Origin: Agapanthus africanus
Lineage: Eukaryota; Streptophyta; Magnoliopsida; Asparagales; Amaryllidaceae
DNA: 64,000 nucleotides
Assembly (NCBI GenBank): GCA_030015575.1
Contig: JASDDO010000016.1
Location: 105,481,241-105,545,240 of the forward strand
Reading direction: 5' to 3'
In this document: positions 34,079-47,030 of the stretch, one piece after another
Layout: the number at the start of each line of letters is the position of its first letter
Numbering within the stretch: position 1 is the first letter of the stretch
Position numbers and translations under genes: made by a program
Notes under the pieces: generated by a model
What the model was told of the DNA's origin: nothing
The model's input: only the letters and a program-made list of their open reading frames with translations
The model's database searches: none

Positions 34079-35239
34079 ATGACCGAGGGGCATAAAAGAA
34101 CTACCGGTAACTGTTGCACGGTCAACACCGGAGGATCACAAGTTCTCACCTTTGGGAGCGACTCTGACGAAGAAATGGCTCTTGGCCCTCTCTTTAAAGA
34201 ATCCATCTTAGGGAAAGAGGAAGAACCAGAGGCCTGCAAAAACATTCAGTTGCGTAATCGCACGCTACCCGAAAAGAATCTCGGACCCTTAACTAGAAAA
34301 GATAAGGGAAAGGAAAAGGTCGCTGAGGATATCGCTTTAGATGACCAAGTCATGAAAGAGCTGACTGCCAAGGACCCGCCCAAGAAGAGTAAGGTGGACT
34401 ACAACATCCTAGCGCACCTGAGGAAGCTACCCTCGCAGCTCAGCATTCTTGACGCCCTCTTATTATCAAAAGAAGCAAGAGATTCATTAATCAAGGCACT
34501 GCAAGAGCCCGAGCAATTCCAAGCCTTCCTCACCGAAGAAAGGATGAAGGATGAACTGGAAGAAGAGCACACGGCCGATATCACTTTCGGTGATGAAGAC
34601 CTTCTCTTTGGGACGTGCGACCACAACCGTCCCCTATACGTCTCTAGATATTGCCACGATATCAGGATAGGCAAAATCCTGGTTGATAATGGGTCCTCCG
34701 TCAATCTCCTTAATGTTCGGGTGTTGTAGGAAATCTGCATGAGCGTTCAGCACCTCGCTCGTGATAAAATTAACATCTCCGGTTTTGACTCCTAGTCGTC
34801 ATGGACTCTCGGATCTGTAATATTAACATTACACTTCGGCCTACTCGTCACAGACATTAAGTTTCTCGTCATTGACGCCAAGACCTGCTACAATGCTTTG
34901 CTCGGTCGTCCTTGGTTATACGAGTACAACATCATCCGTTCTACGCAACATCAGTGTATGAAGTATTTCAAGGATGGTCTCGAGTACACCATGACAGGCG
35001 AGCTGAACCCATTCTCCGTGAACAAAGTCCGCAAATACGAAGATGCAAAGTACTTTTTGCCAGGTTTCGAGGATACAGAGAGAGGTCGCAAACCAGAGAA
35101 CAAAGCCGCTGCCACCATTCCTATTTTCGGGAGTGATACCGAAGAAGACGAAGAGATAGTTTACTCTGGGCCGTCTCGACGCAACAACCCGGGACCGTCT
35201 GCCCCCATACTGATCTTCGGAAGAGACTCGGAAGATTAG
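34079..35239 (+). pseudogene. Tat element C protease (nonsense-mutated)
   Basis: Same frame as the end of gag, suggesting that gag and pol were once one open frame. It holds VDNGSSVNLLNVRVL, then TAG at 34727-34729 where element A has a Lys codon, a second stop near 34792 (element A has CAA), and the block CYNALLGRPWLYEYN. An acidic linker ends at TAG 35237-35239. Confidence 0.85.
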
Positions 35240-35299
35240 GTTAATGCCGTATTCTCTAGTCGGCCGTCAATACAAGCATCCCCTGGCAATGATCAGAGT

Positions 35300-36390
35300 T
35301 TGCAAATTACCATGATTCCGCGGGAGCACTACAAAGACCTTGATGCACTTGAAGCTTACAATGTGAAGGACCTGCAGACGTTTTACGTCCCTTCCAAGCA
35401 AAAGGGTGAAAAGGCGATCCTGTTCTTCCGGTCCACGGAAACAAGAGTAGAGAAAGAAATCTGGCACGGCGCGGATTCTACACTTGACAGGCTCCAACCC
35501 ATCCGTTTTCCCAGATATTACACAAACGGACTGAAAAGGCTATTGAAGCGCCAAGGGCTACCCTTAAAACAGACTACTCGACAAGCTCAATTCTATAACA
35601 GGATTTGGGATGTCCCTGGGACTCAGCGCAAATTGCCCAACGGGAGAATGGAAATGCTTGGGCTTGGATACGTGAGAGCCAGGAAACGGGAACGAGTCCA
35701 TGGCAGCTACGCCATATATAACTTCGATGAAGAAGAGGACGCCCTATCAGGAAATGCCAACCCCTCATCAAAACTAGATCCCGCGATCGAAATGCCGAGT
35801 CCGTCGTTTGAAGAACGAATGGACAAGCTTATCAGGAAAGCGAGTCAAAAAGCTCGGGATGACCATAATCGCGAAAGCCAGGACGCAACGTCTTCTTCAA
35901 CAGGCTGCCAAAGACGAAAATACTCCTCCCTGTCAACCTGTTGTGCAAAAGGCCCGACGCAGAGGTAGAAACAAGTCAAAGAGTAGAAAAGGCATTTGAC
36001 AGCGACAAAGCGGGACCGAGAAGTCACGCGATCGGAAATCGAGCGGTCCAGATTTGTCCCTTATGAAAAAGATGAGTCAGGCATACTCTTTTCCTCAGAA
36101 TAAAACACGAAAGATACTTGACCTCGCTTTAAAACATCGAATGATTACACTTCCGGAGTCTAAACACCCTGGGCAAGCTAACGAGGTCTCTCATCCGGGC
36201 TATTGCTCTTATCACTGAGCCATAGGACACCCTATCGAAGACTGCTTCACCTTCAAGAACTGGGTCGAAGACCAATACCAGCAAGGCAGATTTTCTCTAT
36301 CCAATAGCTGGAGGGTAACGCCGCCACAAAAGCACGAACCCAAAACCACAAGAGCAGAACCAGATCCACATCGGTCTTGGAAGCGAGCTC
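35300..36390 (+). pseudogene. Tat element C protease-RT linker with third CHHC knuckle
   Basis: Open from 35300 (MITIPREHYKDLDALE-like start, PFRYYTNGLKRLLKRQG region) and frameshifted near 35870 by a deletion in the basic linker. The third knuckle lies at about 36200-36245, where TGA interrupts it (YCSYH, stop, AIGHPIEDC). The linker has no known enzyme activity. Confidence 0.75.
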
Positions 36391-36401
36391 GTACCTGTCG
36401 T

Positions 36402-37544
36402 ATGATAACTGTATCAAAAGAAGAGCCCGAGAATATGGATGACTTTCCCTGGTGCTTCGAAAACAGCGATGACGAGGTAATCTCGGAATTTACGTCAGCG
36501 CCGAAAGAATTGGAAGATGGCATACATACTACTGCAGATAACCTCAGGAAAATTGAGCTGGGAACGATGAACGACTCGCGACCGGCATTCGTCTGCGAGT
36601 TGCTATCTGAAGAAAGGGTGGCCGCGTTAAAAGACGTACTTATGCAACATAGAGATTGCTTCGCATGGAACTATTCTGAAATGCCAGGACTAGATCCAGA
36701 AATTGCTGTGCACAAATTAGCAATATCTCCGGACGTCAAGCCGGTCAAACAGGCGCCATGAAGAATGCGGCTCGAGCTTTAGATGAGTATCAATGCTGAG
36801 GTCAAGAAGCTGATCGACTCTGGCTTCATCCAGGAGGTTCAGTATCCCGAGTAGATCGCCAACATCGTCCCGGTGATGAAGAAAAATGGGACAGTGCGCA
36901 TATGCGTGGATTTCCGGGATCTCAATAAAGCTTGCCCGAAGGACGATTTCCCAGTACCGGTAACCGAGCTGATGATAGATAACACATCTACTCACGAGGT
37001 TTTCTCTTTCATGGACGGCTCATCATGGTACAATCAGATAAAGATGCACCCCGAAGACCAGAAGCATACCACTTTTCGGACCCCTCTGGGAATATTCTGC
37101 TACAAGGTGATGCCCTTCGGTCTAAAGAACGCCGGTGCCACCTATCAAAGGGCCATGAAGAAGATCTTTGATGACCTCATACATGAAATCATCGAATACT
37201 ATATCGATGACCTCGTCGTGAAAAGCAAATCATACGAGGAACATCTCGAGCATCTGAAGACTGTATTTCAACGCCTTCGGCAATACAACTTGAAGATGAA
37301 CCCTCTCAAATGCGCGTTCGGGGTGTCCTCAGGTAAGTTCCTAGGATTCATTGTCCGGCACCGAGGCATTGAGATAGATCCGTCGAAGATCAAGGCGATC
37401 ATGGAAATGCCACCGCCAAGGACTCTTAAACAATTGCGGTCTCTCCAAGGGAAGCTCGCGTACATCCGGCGATTTATAGCCAACCTTTCAGGTAAATGCC
37501 GCCCTTACAGTCACCTGATGAAGAAGGGAACCCCGTTCGTCTAG
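36402..37544 (+). pseudogene. Tat element C reverse transcriptase (several stops)
   Basis: RT motifs match element A, with YYIDDLVVKS near 37200. Stops lie near 36759 (CGA to TGA), 36781 (TAG), 36853 (TGG to TAG) and 37542 (TGG to TAG). Most are G-to-A or C-to-T changes, as expected from deamination of methylated cytosine. It cannot make an active enzyme. Confidence 0.9.
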
Positions 37545-39864
37545 GACCAAAAATGCCAAAGCGCGCTAGACGAGATCAAGCAATACCTGCAGAACCCGCC
37601 AGTGCTGGCTGCTCTGGTCAAGGGAAAGCCCCTCATTCTTTATACAACCGCCCTCGAAGGTTTCTTAGGCGCATTATGGGCGCAAGAGAACGATCAAGGG
37701 GAAGAAAGAGCACTTTACTATTTAAGTCGAGTTCTACTGGGGGCAGAAGGCAACTACTCCCCCATTGAAAAACACTGCCTGGCGTTGATCTTTGCGATAA
37801 CCAAGCTCAGGCACTATGCGTTGGCGCATGAAGTCCGTCTTATATCAAAGGTGGACCCCATTAAGTATTTAATGTCGAAGGCCATACTGACTGGTCGACC
37901 CGCTAAATAGGCCTTGCTCTTGATGGAGTTCTCGATAACATATCAGCCTCTCAAGGCAGTGAAAGGCCAGGCCATCGCCGACTTCCTCGCGGAGCATCTG
38001 ATACCGGCCGATTCCCCTCTGAATTGCGAACTGCCAGACGAACACGCGTTTGATGCGATCGACGGTGGTAATATCCGATGGGAGCTTTATTTCGATGGAG
38101 CATCTTCCGTGAAGAAGCGCAAACAAAGCACCCCTATAATCAAATCAGGGGTGGGTCGCATCTTCGTAACTCCACAGGGAGGGATAATGCACTTTGCTTT
38201 CTCCTTAACAGAGCCGAGGACGAACAACAAGGCTGAATACGAAGCTTTGATAGCAGGCCTAGAGATCGCCATCGACATGGGAATTGAAAACCTTCTCATA
38301 TACGGAGACTCCCAACTGGTCGTTAGTCAAGTAAACGGCGACTACCAGACATGCAAGCCAGAGCTGGTGAAGTATGGAGAGTGAGTACAGCAACTGCTGA
38401 CTCAAATCCCTTCCTACACTCTGGAAAACATACCGCGCGCGGAAAATAGCAAAGCGGATGCATTAGCCAAGCTCGCTAAAGAACTGGCTGATGAGAACCT
38501 CGATGACGTTAGGATTGTGGTACAAAGCCGCCGAGTACTTGCCCCTGCAGAAATATCTCCGGAATCACCTGAAGAAAGGGGAGCAACTGAGCAGACGGCC
38601 CTGCAAATGAATGACCAAGAGAAGGTTGGAGATTGGAGAGAAGTCTTCATAGACTACTTCAAATCCCGTCGAACGCCTGAAGATGCGTCCTCAAGACATC
38701 AGCTCATGAAACGATCTCTGTCTTTCGCCTTCGTCAACGATACTTTGTACAAGAGGTCATTCGATTCTCTGTGGTCGAGATGCTTGGGACCTGACGAAGT
38801 GAAAAGAGTCGTTCAGGAAGTTCACGACGGACTCTGCGGTTCTCATCAAGCGGGCTCAAAGATGAAGCTGAAAATCAAACGAATGGGTTATTACTGGCCC
38901 ACAATGATCCAGGACTGCCCCGAGTATGCGAAGCAATGCCACTCTTGCCAAATCTATGGGGACTTTATCCATCAGCATCCAAATCCTCTACATCCAACGG
39001 TGGCTAGTTGGCCGTTCGAAATGTGGGGAACTGACATAATCGGCCCCATCGAACCAGCATCATCCAGGGGACATCGTTTCATCCTGGCGACGACTGATTA
39101 CTTCTCCAAATGGGCAGAAGCAGTACCGTTAAGGGAAGTGAAGACGGAAAATATCCTCCATTTTTTCAAGACGCACGTCATTTATCGGTTTGGAACTCCA
39201 CGACGGATCATTTCCGATAACGGGCCAGCCTACAGAAGCCACAAGATTAGTCGCTTCGCGCAGCAACACAACATAGACTGGAGATATTCCTCAGTTTATA
39301 ATCCGCGAGCTAACGGTCTAGCTACAAAGATCGTGAAGAAGATGGTGTCCCGAAAAAAAAAAGGACTGGCACGAGAGACTGCAAGAAGCTCTCTGGGCAT
39401 ATCTAACTACGTTCAAAACGGCCACGAACACAACGCCATACGCGTTGGTATTCGGTACAGAAGCAGTACTCCCCGTCGAGATAGAGTTACCCTCTCTACG
39501 CGTGGCGGTCCACTACGAGCTGACGGACGAAGAAAATGCTCACCTTCGGGTTGAGGAGCTTGATGCCCTTGATGAGACCCGGCTCATAGAGCAACAAAAT
39601 CTGGAGGCTTACAAAGCAAAGATGACGCGCTCATACGAAAGATTGACCAGGCCGAGGACATTCCGCCAAGGCGAACTCGTGCTAGTGGTCAAAAGACCTA
39701 TGATCCCCAATCGCGCCAAACGGGGAAAATTCGAGCCAAACTATGAAGGCCCGTACATCATAGACAAGGTCTACCAGGGTGGAGCGTACCTACTTATGGA
39801 TATGCACGGTGAAAGACCTTTCAGGCCAGTGAACGGTCGCTTCCTGAAGAAATACTACGCCTGA
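37545..39864 (+). pseudogene. Tat element C RNase H domains and integrase, catalytic Glu deleted
   Basis: It holds the degenerate first RNase H, the second RNase H (YFDGASS near 38092, NKAEYEALIAG, GDSQLVVSQV) and the integrase (GTDIIGP, ISDNGPAYRS). Stops lie near 37907 (TGG to TAG) and 38382. After RANGLA an in-frame 21-bp deletion near 39323 removes the third catalytic residue (Glu) of DD35E. A run of A at about 39353-39361 shifts the frame. The 3' end (39445-39864) is intact and ends LKKYYA. Integration by this copy is impossible. Confidence 0.9.
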
Positions 39865-40555
39865 CGAGTCACGGCCTAAGTCAATGATAGATGACGACGA
39901 CTATGTCTGCTCGCTATCTTCCTAAGCCCAAACTCTATAAGTAGTAGCTGGCTTATCGGACCGAAATGTCCTTAAACTAACAAGGGACCGAAACGTCCTT
40001 AAACTAACAACGGACTGAAACGTCCTTAAACTAACAACGGACCACTGTGTCCTAAAACTGGCTGTTGACCGAGATGTCGATAAACTACGGTGGATTGTAG
40101 TATCTCAAAGCCGATAAAAAATAATAATAAAAACGGTATGTCCATAAGCAAGATGGGCACGGATGAAAACCCGAAAGGGCTCCATGAGTAAAAACAGCAG
40201 GGCTACCGGCGAGTGTTTGTGAAAACCCAAAAGGGCGCAACCTCGTTAAAGGGCACTTGCAGGGTCCTCACGACCTTGTAAGGAGAAATCACCTGCGTGA
40301 GATCCTTACGACTCACAAGGGAGAAACACACTTAGGAGTCCTCACGATTCCTAGGGAGAAATTACACTTGCGAGATCCTCACGACTCGTAAGGAGAACTC
40401 TCTTATGGAACCCTCACGGCTCATAGGATTTGAAAGTCTTAAGTCACAGAGACCTAAACCTGTGCTTAAGCAACCCCCACAACCTTCAATTTATGCCCTA
40501 CAAGTGGCTCAATACTGACCCTTGTATACAATCCACGGGCGCGAATAAACATTTC
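39865..40555 (+). repeat. Element C 3' region, first hairpin block
   Basis: It repeats the order of element A: GGAC/GACC-N6-GTCC units (about 39958-40090), CCC-GAAA-GGG and a variant (near 40171 and 40228), then core-and-arm hairpins such as GTGAG/CTCAC near 40294-40315 and CTTGCGAG/CTCGTAAG near 40368-40391. A larger CTTAAG 40438-40443 with CTTAAG 40465-40470 follows. No gene is seen. Confidence 0.75.
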
Positions 40556-43500
40556 TGTAACAACCGAGTTCATTTATACCAATTCCAGTTCCCGTATTTA
40601 CTTATCTGTGGTATTTTCTTGATTTAACGGGTTTTTGGGTGCGAATGGTAATTTTACATTTTACATTGCATTCGACCCGACCCGCTTGCTTGAACCTGTT
40701 TGATTCATATTTATAGATTAACCTAACTTGTTACATAGACACGTGCATCTCATGTATACTGCATACTGGCATTTTACCTGGCATTGCATCTTTTACCATA
40801 TAACATTTTAGGTCATGTAAAATAATTTAAAATTGCATTTCATAGCTTGCATAATACCCCTAACCCCGTGGTAGCATCCGCGCATCTTGTTATCGTCCCT
40901 TTCAGTGAAACGGACGTGTTTGGATGGCTACGTGCATGTACGTGCATCCGTTCTTAGGGGTATGCATTTTTCTTTACCTGAGCATTCATTTTGAATTTTG
41001 AAGGTCGCACATATTATTCGTATTTTAAATCTGAATTTTTAAACCCGACCCGGGCGCGTTTTGAAATATTTTTGTATCCCTCCAAAATTCAATTTATTTA
41101 ATTTTAAAATTTAGTTTAAATATTTTCATACGATTTCTTTAACAAACTGAAACCTCTTATCTAAAATTTTAAATCTAAAAATCTTTTAAAATTTTAAATC
41201 TAATTTCCTAACAAACCAACAACCCCTTTCTTTCTCTCTCTCCTCTGCATATATCTATTTATATATATTTTTTATTTATTTAATTTTTCTTTTCTTATTT
41301 AATATACAACCTCTTCTTCTTACTTCTTCTTCTTCTTTCTTCTTTCTTTTTCTTAATCTTGTTTCTTAATTCCGGTGATCACCGCCGGAGCCGTGCTCGT
41401 CGCTGACGATCCGAGTGATCCAGTGAACGTACCTGACTTGCGTGATCACCCTCGTGCGTTGTTTGGAACCGTTTCGTGTACCGTGCGCGCGTTGTGACAT
41501 TTCGCCGATGAAGGACGTTCTGTACACATCCGTTCTTGTTCCGTCTAGGCAAGTTAATCTTGCTACATGCTATATAATTCATTTTATACCTATTTAAATA
41601 AATACCATACCTATAGTTTAAATCTAGTACCCCATGTTTAATTTTATAGCGTTTCGATGTTCTGTTTGCATCCGTTTATATCATTTTAAATGTAGATCAT
41701 GAAAACTTATCTTGTGACATACTAGATTACATTATACTGCATCCATATCATTTAAAATATATATCGTCGTAATATTTCTTATTATTATCTGTAATTAGTT
41801 TATAATCTGCATTTTATAATGTTATACATTTGAAAATATTATAGTTTACATATGAAACGTCGTTGCAAAGCGGATACGACAAATTTGAAATTTATTGTAC
41901 ACCTTACCTTATAAAATTCATTATAAATCATAGAAAAATCATTAGTATACGTTCTTTAGTTCGTTACAAAGATAAATTAGAATAATATAACTCTATGAAA
42001 TATTTACTTGCAAAATAAATTGTTTAAATAACGTAAAATGCAAATGAATATGTCTTTAAACTGCTGTCCAGGAAAATTCCAGCAGCAAACTTTCAACTTC
42101 GGATGTTCATAACTTTTTGTAGGGACAACCTGAGATGTTTATACTTATAAAAATGAAAACCTTATTGAATTATCTTTGTTTTGGTATAAGACACGTCCCT
42201 TTTGGAGAACGTTTGTTATTTTTAAGCTATTTTACAAATTAGGGCGACGCTGAATTTCTGAACGGAACTTTCTTGTGCATGGTTAATCAATACCACTTTT
42301 ATAGTTATTAATCGCTTTGAATATGATATCCATATTAATATTATTATATCAATATTTATATCACATATTGCTTAGTTGTACATCCCACATTACCATTTTA
42401 TAGTTTTATAACTTTTCGGATACCCGTTTGCATCCATCGCATTTAAGATACATATAATTGCATCCATAGATCACATTACTACATAATACTGTGATATTAA
42501 CACTCCATATTTAATAAATTGCATCCTAATTAATATTGGAACTATAAATGTAACCCTAATCGATAACTGTGCATTCATATCCTTGAAATTATATCTATTT
42601 GCATATCATATTACATGTGCCAGTTTACTGTTCTGATAATACCCATGCTTGTTTATTTATAACCATGATTATGTTAGTTGATTATGAGCACCCACATGAT
42701 ATCTTTTACACACTGACATGACTTGCTACACACATATTCCTTGACCCGACACGGTACCGTACACTCTCGACATGACCTGGCACCTAAATACACTACTTGA
42801 CCTGACCTGATGTACCATGGCTTTACCTGTTACCTGATCTTGTGTCTAATGCCAACAAACCTGACATGTAGTCCTTATGGACCGTTCCTGTTGTCTATCC
42901 AGACAAACCTGCACCTACCTGATCCTGTGTTGGCATTAGGTCTTGATTACGGAATACCTGACTTGAACACATAACCTTGGGGGTATGGGGAAATCAAAAG
43001 TGTAAACTAAAGTGTAACTTAAAAGGTTATTACTCGATCCGTGGTCCCGGGGGGTAACGGGACAGAGCCATTCGTGACTCTTACATCTTGATCCGTGGTC
43101 CTGGGGGGTAACGTGACAGAGCCATTCGTGACTCTTACATCTTGATCCGTAGTCCCGGGGGGTAACGGGACAGAGCCATTCGTGACTCTTACATCTTGAT
43201 CCGTGGTCCCGGGGGGTAACGGGACAGAACCACTCTTGGTTCATATATTCCTGATCCGTGGTCCCGGGGTGTAACGGGACATATCCTTTGAGTTACATGG
43301 AGGATTACATTAATTGATTTCAAACAAACTTTAGAGTAGACAACCCAGTAGCACAGTTTAGATTGATCACTGCACGTCACATACACTGATACACTTCACT
43401 GTTATACTTCCCTGTTGACTTGTTACTATTTATGATTCATGCCTGCATATCTCGTGTATCCTGTTCATTTATTATTGATGTTATGACGCGCTGACGTCTG

Positions 43501-43822
43501 GGTTTTGCATGGCTCAGATCCTCTACCTTTGTTGCAGACTGATCAGGAGTTTTGCCGCTGTTAGATCGAGCGGTAGGGATCATGTCGGTATCCAGTCTTA
43601 CTTTCCAGGTGTTTATTTGATCTTTTGCTTCCGCATACTATAGCATTTCTTGACTCTTTTACTCTGGCTTATGGACATGTAATAGATAGTTAGTTTACTT
43701 TCCTGTTCTTGATATCTCTACAGCCGTAATGTGACTGTGGAAGGATTTTTCCTAACCACAGGTAGCATGGTTGGCTATGTCACGTGCCTATTCTAGCGTA
43801 CTCTGGGAAGCGGGGCGTGACA
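40556..43822 (+). mobile_element. Solo LTR (3.27 kb) with 5-bp target duplication ATTTC, probably chromovirus
   Basis: The sequence runs from TGTAACAACC to GGGGCGTGACA and is flanked by ATTTC at 40551-40555 and 43823-43827. Removing it joins AACATTTC to CCTAACC, exactly the uninterrupted sequence of element A near 6157. No primer site, coding sequence or second LTR is present, so it is a recombined solo LTR. The length and the GGGGCGTGACA end resemble Tekay/Del LTRs, which is an inference. It inserted after element C did. Confidence 0.88.
43036..43280 (+). repeat. 54-bp tandem repeat inside the solo LTR, five copies
   Basis: GATCCGTGG begins at 43036, 43090, 43144, 43198 and 43253. Each unit has the inverted arms GTCCCG and CGGGAC about 7 bases apart. 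Confidence 0.9.
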
Positions 43823-43827
43823 ATTTC

Positions 43828-44742
43828 CCTAACCAAGTCCCATCCGTGACTAGGGATATGTTCGTATGGCGAACAACCCTTGTAGGTCATCTCGACTTAT
43901 AAGGAGAAAACCCTTTTGTAAGATCCTTACGACTTGCAAGAGGACATGCACTTAGGAATCCTCACGATTCCCAAGGAGAAAACACACCTGCAAGATCCTC
44001 ACGACTTGTAGGGAGAAATACCTTTGTGAGACCCTTATGGCTCATGAAGTCAAAAGCCTTAGTTGACAGGACCCTTAAACCTGTTTACTAAGCCACCTTT
44101 GTTCAATATCGACAGAGGCAAATGATGATTCGCTCCTGGAAACATCCCAGTTGTAGCGGTGCTGATGCCGAAATCGGTGTCTAAAATCCAAGCTTGCAGC
44201 GAAAGGCCAGCGACCACACATGCATACGAAATAGCCGAAATGATGGGGCAACTTGCAATAAAAAGTAGCAAGTAAAAATGTATGCGTGAAAAATAGCCGA
44301 AATGATTGGGCAACTCGCAATAAAAAGCAGCGAGTAAAAATAAAATATATAGCCGAAATGATTGGGCACCGCGAAAAATAGCTGAAATGATTGGGCAATC
44401 GCGACCTTCATGATATAAAGCTGAAATGATAGAGCATCGCGGAAAAAGAAATAAAATAAAAATGAAATTTACGCCCTACAGGTGATGTTACATCTATCCT
44501 TGTATACAATCCAAGGGCGCAAACAAAGAAGGGATCATACTCCTCCCCCAGGTTTCAGCATAAGAAGAAGCCAAATCTCGACGGGCCGCAAGTGACCTAG
44601 AGATTGTCTCAACACTCGTCTTGTAACGACGGACACAACTTCAAGCGAAGCGGATCAACGGCAACTCCCAGTTCCATGGCTCGGCGATATACAGATCACC
44701 ATGAGTCAAATCCCCACCCCGTGAAATGCGGATACAATCAAC
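43828..44742 (+). repeat. Element C 3' region resumed: hairpins and AGCCGAAATGAT repeats
   Basis: Matches element A 6165-6946. A larger hairpin pairs CTTAG 44058-44062 with CTAAG 44088-44092. In the AGCCGAAATGAT repeats, ACTTGC 44251-44256 pairs with GCAAGT 44268-44273 and ACTCGC 44313-44318 with GCGAGT 44330-44335. No gene is seen. Confidence 0.7.
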
Positions 44743-46030
44743 AAATTCCTGGTTACGTGGAACGCGGATAACGTCACTCTTTGACCCCGTGGAAAACGTC
44801 CAGAGTGGAGCCTGGTCTTCGCAGAACACGGCAGTGAACCCATGGGAAGCATCCAGAGCAAAATTCCTGGTTACGTGGAATGCGGATAACGTCACTCTCC
44901 GACCCCATGGAAAACATCCAGAGCGGAGCCTGGTCCTCGCACAACACGGCAGTGAACCCGTAGAAAGCATCCAGAGCAAAATTCCTGGTCACGTGGAACG
45001 CGGATAATGTCACTCTTTGACCCCATGGAAAACGTCCAGAGCGGAGCCTGGTCCTCGCAGAACACGGCAGTAAACCCGTGGGAAGCATCCAGAGCAAAAT
45101 TCCTGGTTACGTGGAACGCGGATAACATCACTCTTTGACCCCGTGGAAAACGTCCAGAGCGGAGCCTGGTCCTCGCAGAACACGGCAGTGAACCCGTGGA
45201 AAGCATCAAGAGCAAAATTCCTGGTTACGTGGAACGCGGATAACGTCACTCTTTGACCCCGTGGAAAACGTACAGAGCGGAGCCTGGTCCTCGCAGAACA
45301 CGGCAGTGAACCCGTGGGAAGCATCCAAAGCAAAATTCCCGGTTACGTGGAACGCGGATAACGTCACTCTTTGACCCCGTAGAAAACGTCCAGAGCGGAG
45401 CCTAGTCCTCCCCGAACACGGCAGTGAACCCGTGCGAAGCATCTAGTGCAAAATTCCTGGTCACATGGAACGCGGATAACGTTACTCTTTGACCCCGTGG
45501 AAAACGTCCAGAGCGGATCCTGTTCCTCGCGGAGCACGGCAGTGTACCCGTGTGAAGCATCCAGAGCGGAGCCTAGTCCTCGCCGAACACGGCAGTGAAC
45601 CCGTGTGAAGCATCCAGAGCAAAATTCCTGGTCACGTGGAACGCGGATAACGTCACTCTTTGACCCCGTGGAAAACGTCCAGAGCGGAGCCTGGTCCTCG
45701 CAGAACACGGCATTGAACCCGTGGGAAGCATCCAGAGCAAAATTCCTGGTCACGTGGAACGCGGATAACGTCACTCTTTGACCCTGTGGAAAACGTCCAG
45801 AGCGGATCCTGGTCCTCGCAGAGCACGGCAGTGAACCCGCGTGAAGCATCCAGAGCGGAGCGTAGTCCTCGCCGAACACGGCAGTGAACCCGTGTGAAGC
45901 ATCTAGCGCAAAATTCCTGGTCACGTGAAACGCGGATAACGTCACTCTTTGACCCCGCGGAAAACGTCCAGAGCGGAGCCTGGTCCTCGCCGAACATAGC
46001 AGTGAACCCGTGTGAAGCATCCAGAGCAAA
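44743..46030 (+). repeat. 118-bp satellite-like array in the 3' region of element C
   Basis: AAATTCCTGG recurs at about 44743, 44861 and every 118 bp after that, about ten copies, some with extra half units. It stands where element A has its 157-bp array, with a different sequence. The minus-strand open frames of 107 codons spaced 118 bp apart are artefacts of the repeat. Confidence 0.93.
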
Positions 46031-47030
46031 CATCGGACTGTGGAGTCCTTAAAATCCACAGACTATGATGTCCTTAACCTCGACCGTAATGTCTTAAAAC
46101 TAACGATCAACCATGATGATTCTAGACTGATTTTACCTTGGTTAAAGGGTACATCTCTTCACTCCTTTGATATTTGGCATTGTAATTTCTCAACGTCTTC
46201 AAAGAGGTGACGGGTCCCAGTAACCACACATTTCGTGGACTGTGGAGTCCTAAAATCTACGGACTATGAGGTCCTTAATCTTGACCGTGATGTCTTAAAA
46301 CTAACATCGGACTGTGGAGTCTTTAAATCCACGGATTATGAGGTCCTTAACCTTGACCGTGATGTCTTAAAACTAACATCGGACTGTGGAGTCCTTAAAT
46401 CCACGGACTATGAGGTCCTTAACCTTGACCGTGATGTCTTAAAACTAACATCGGACTGTGGAGTCCTTAAATCCATGGACTATGAGGTCCTTAACCTTGA
46501 CCGTGATGTCTTAAAACTAACATCGAACTGTGGAGTCCTTAAATCCACGGACTATGAGGTCCTTAACCTTGACCATGATGTCTTAAAACTAACATCGGAC
46601 TGTGGAGTCCTTAAATCCACGGACTATGAGGTCCTTAACCTTGACCGTGATGTCTTAAAACTAACATCGGACTGTTGAGTCCTTAAATCCACGGACTATG
46701 AGGTCCTTAACCTTGACCGTGATGTCTTAAAACTAACATCGGACTGTGGAGTCCTTAAATCCACGGACTATGAGGTCCTTAACCTTGACCGAGATGTCTT
46801 AAAACTAACGCCGGACTGTGGAGTCCTTAAATCCTCGGACTAAGAGGTCCTTAACCTTGACCGTGATGTCTTAAAACTAACATCGGACTGTGGAGTCCTT
46901 AAATCCATGGACTATGAGGTCCTTAACCTTGACCGTGACGTCTTAAAACTAACATTGGACTGTGGAGTCTTTAAACCCACGGACTATGAGGTCCTTAACC
47001 TTGACCGCGATGTCTTTAAACTACGATACC
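46031..47030 (+). repeat. LTR-type hairpin plus 72-bp tandem array inside the 3' region
   Basis: A copy of the R-U5 hairpin (CTTTGA 46165-46170 with TCAAAG 46199-46204) is followed by about eleven copies of a 72-bp unit. Each unit is GGACT-GTGG-AGTCC, GGAC-TATGAG-GTCC and GAC-CGTGAT-GTC, each followed by TTAA(A). The unit also occurs in LTRs B and C. The 147-codon frame here is a repeat artefact. It appears to be an LTR fragment captured next to the satellite and amplified. Confidence 0.88.

Noticed and set aside
44641-46059. Series of minus-strand frames of about 107 codons and one of 231 codons
   Set aside because: They recur every 118 bp and reflect the satellite monomer.
46235-46678. 147-codon frame with repeats of DCGVLKSTDYEVLNLDRDVLKLT type
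   Set aside because: It is the 72-bp hairpin array (a multiple of three) read as protein. Similar frames at 22648-23049 and 15730-15936 have the same cause. No start context, promoter or conservation as protein.
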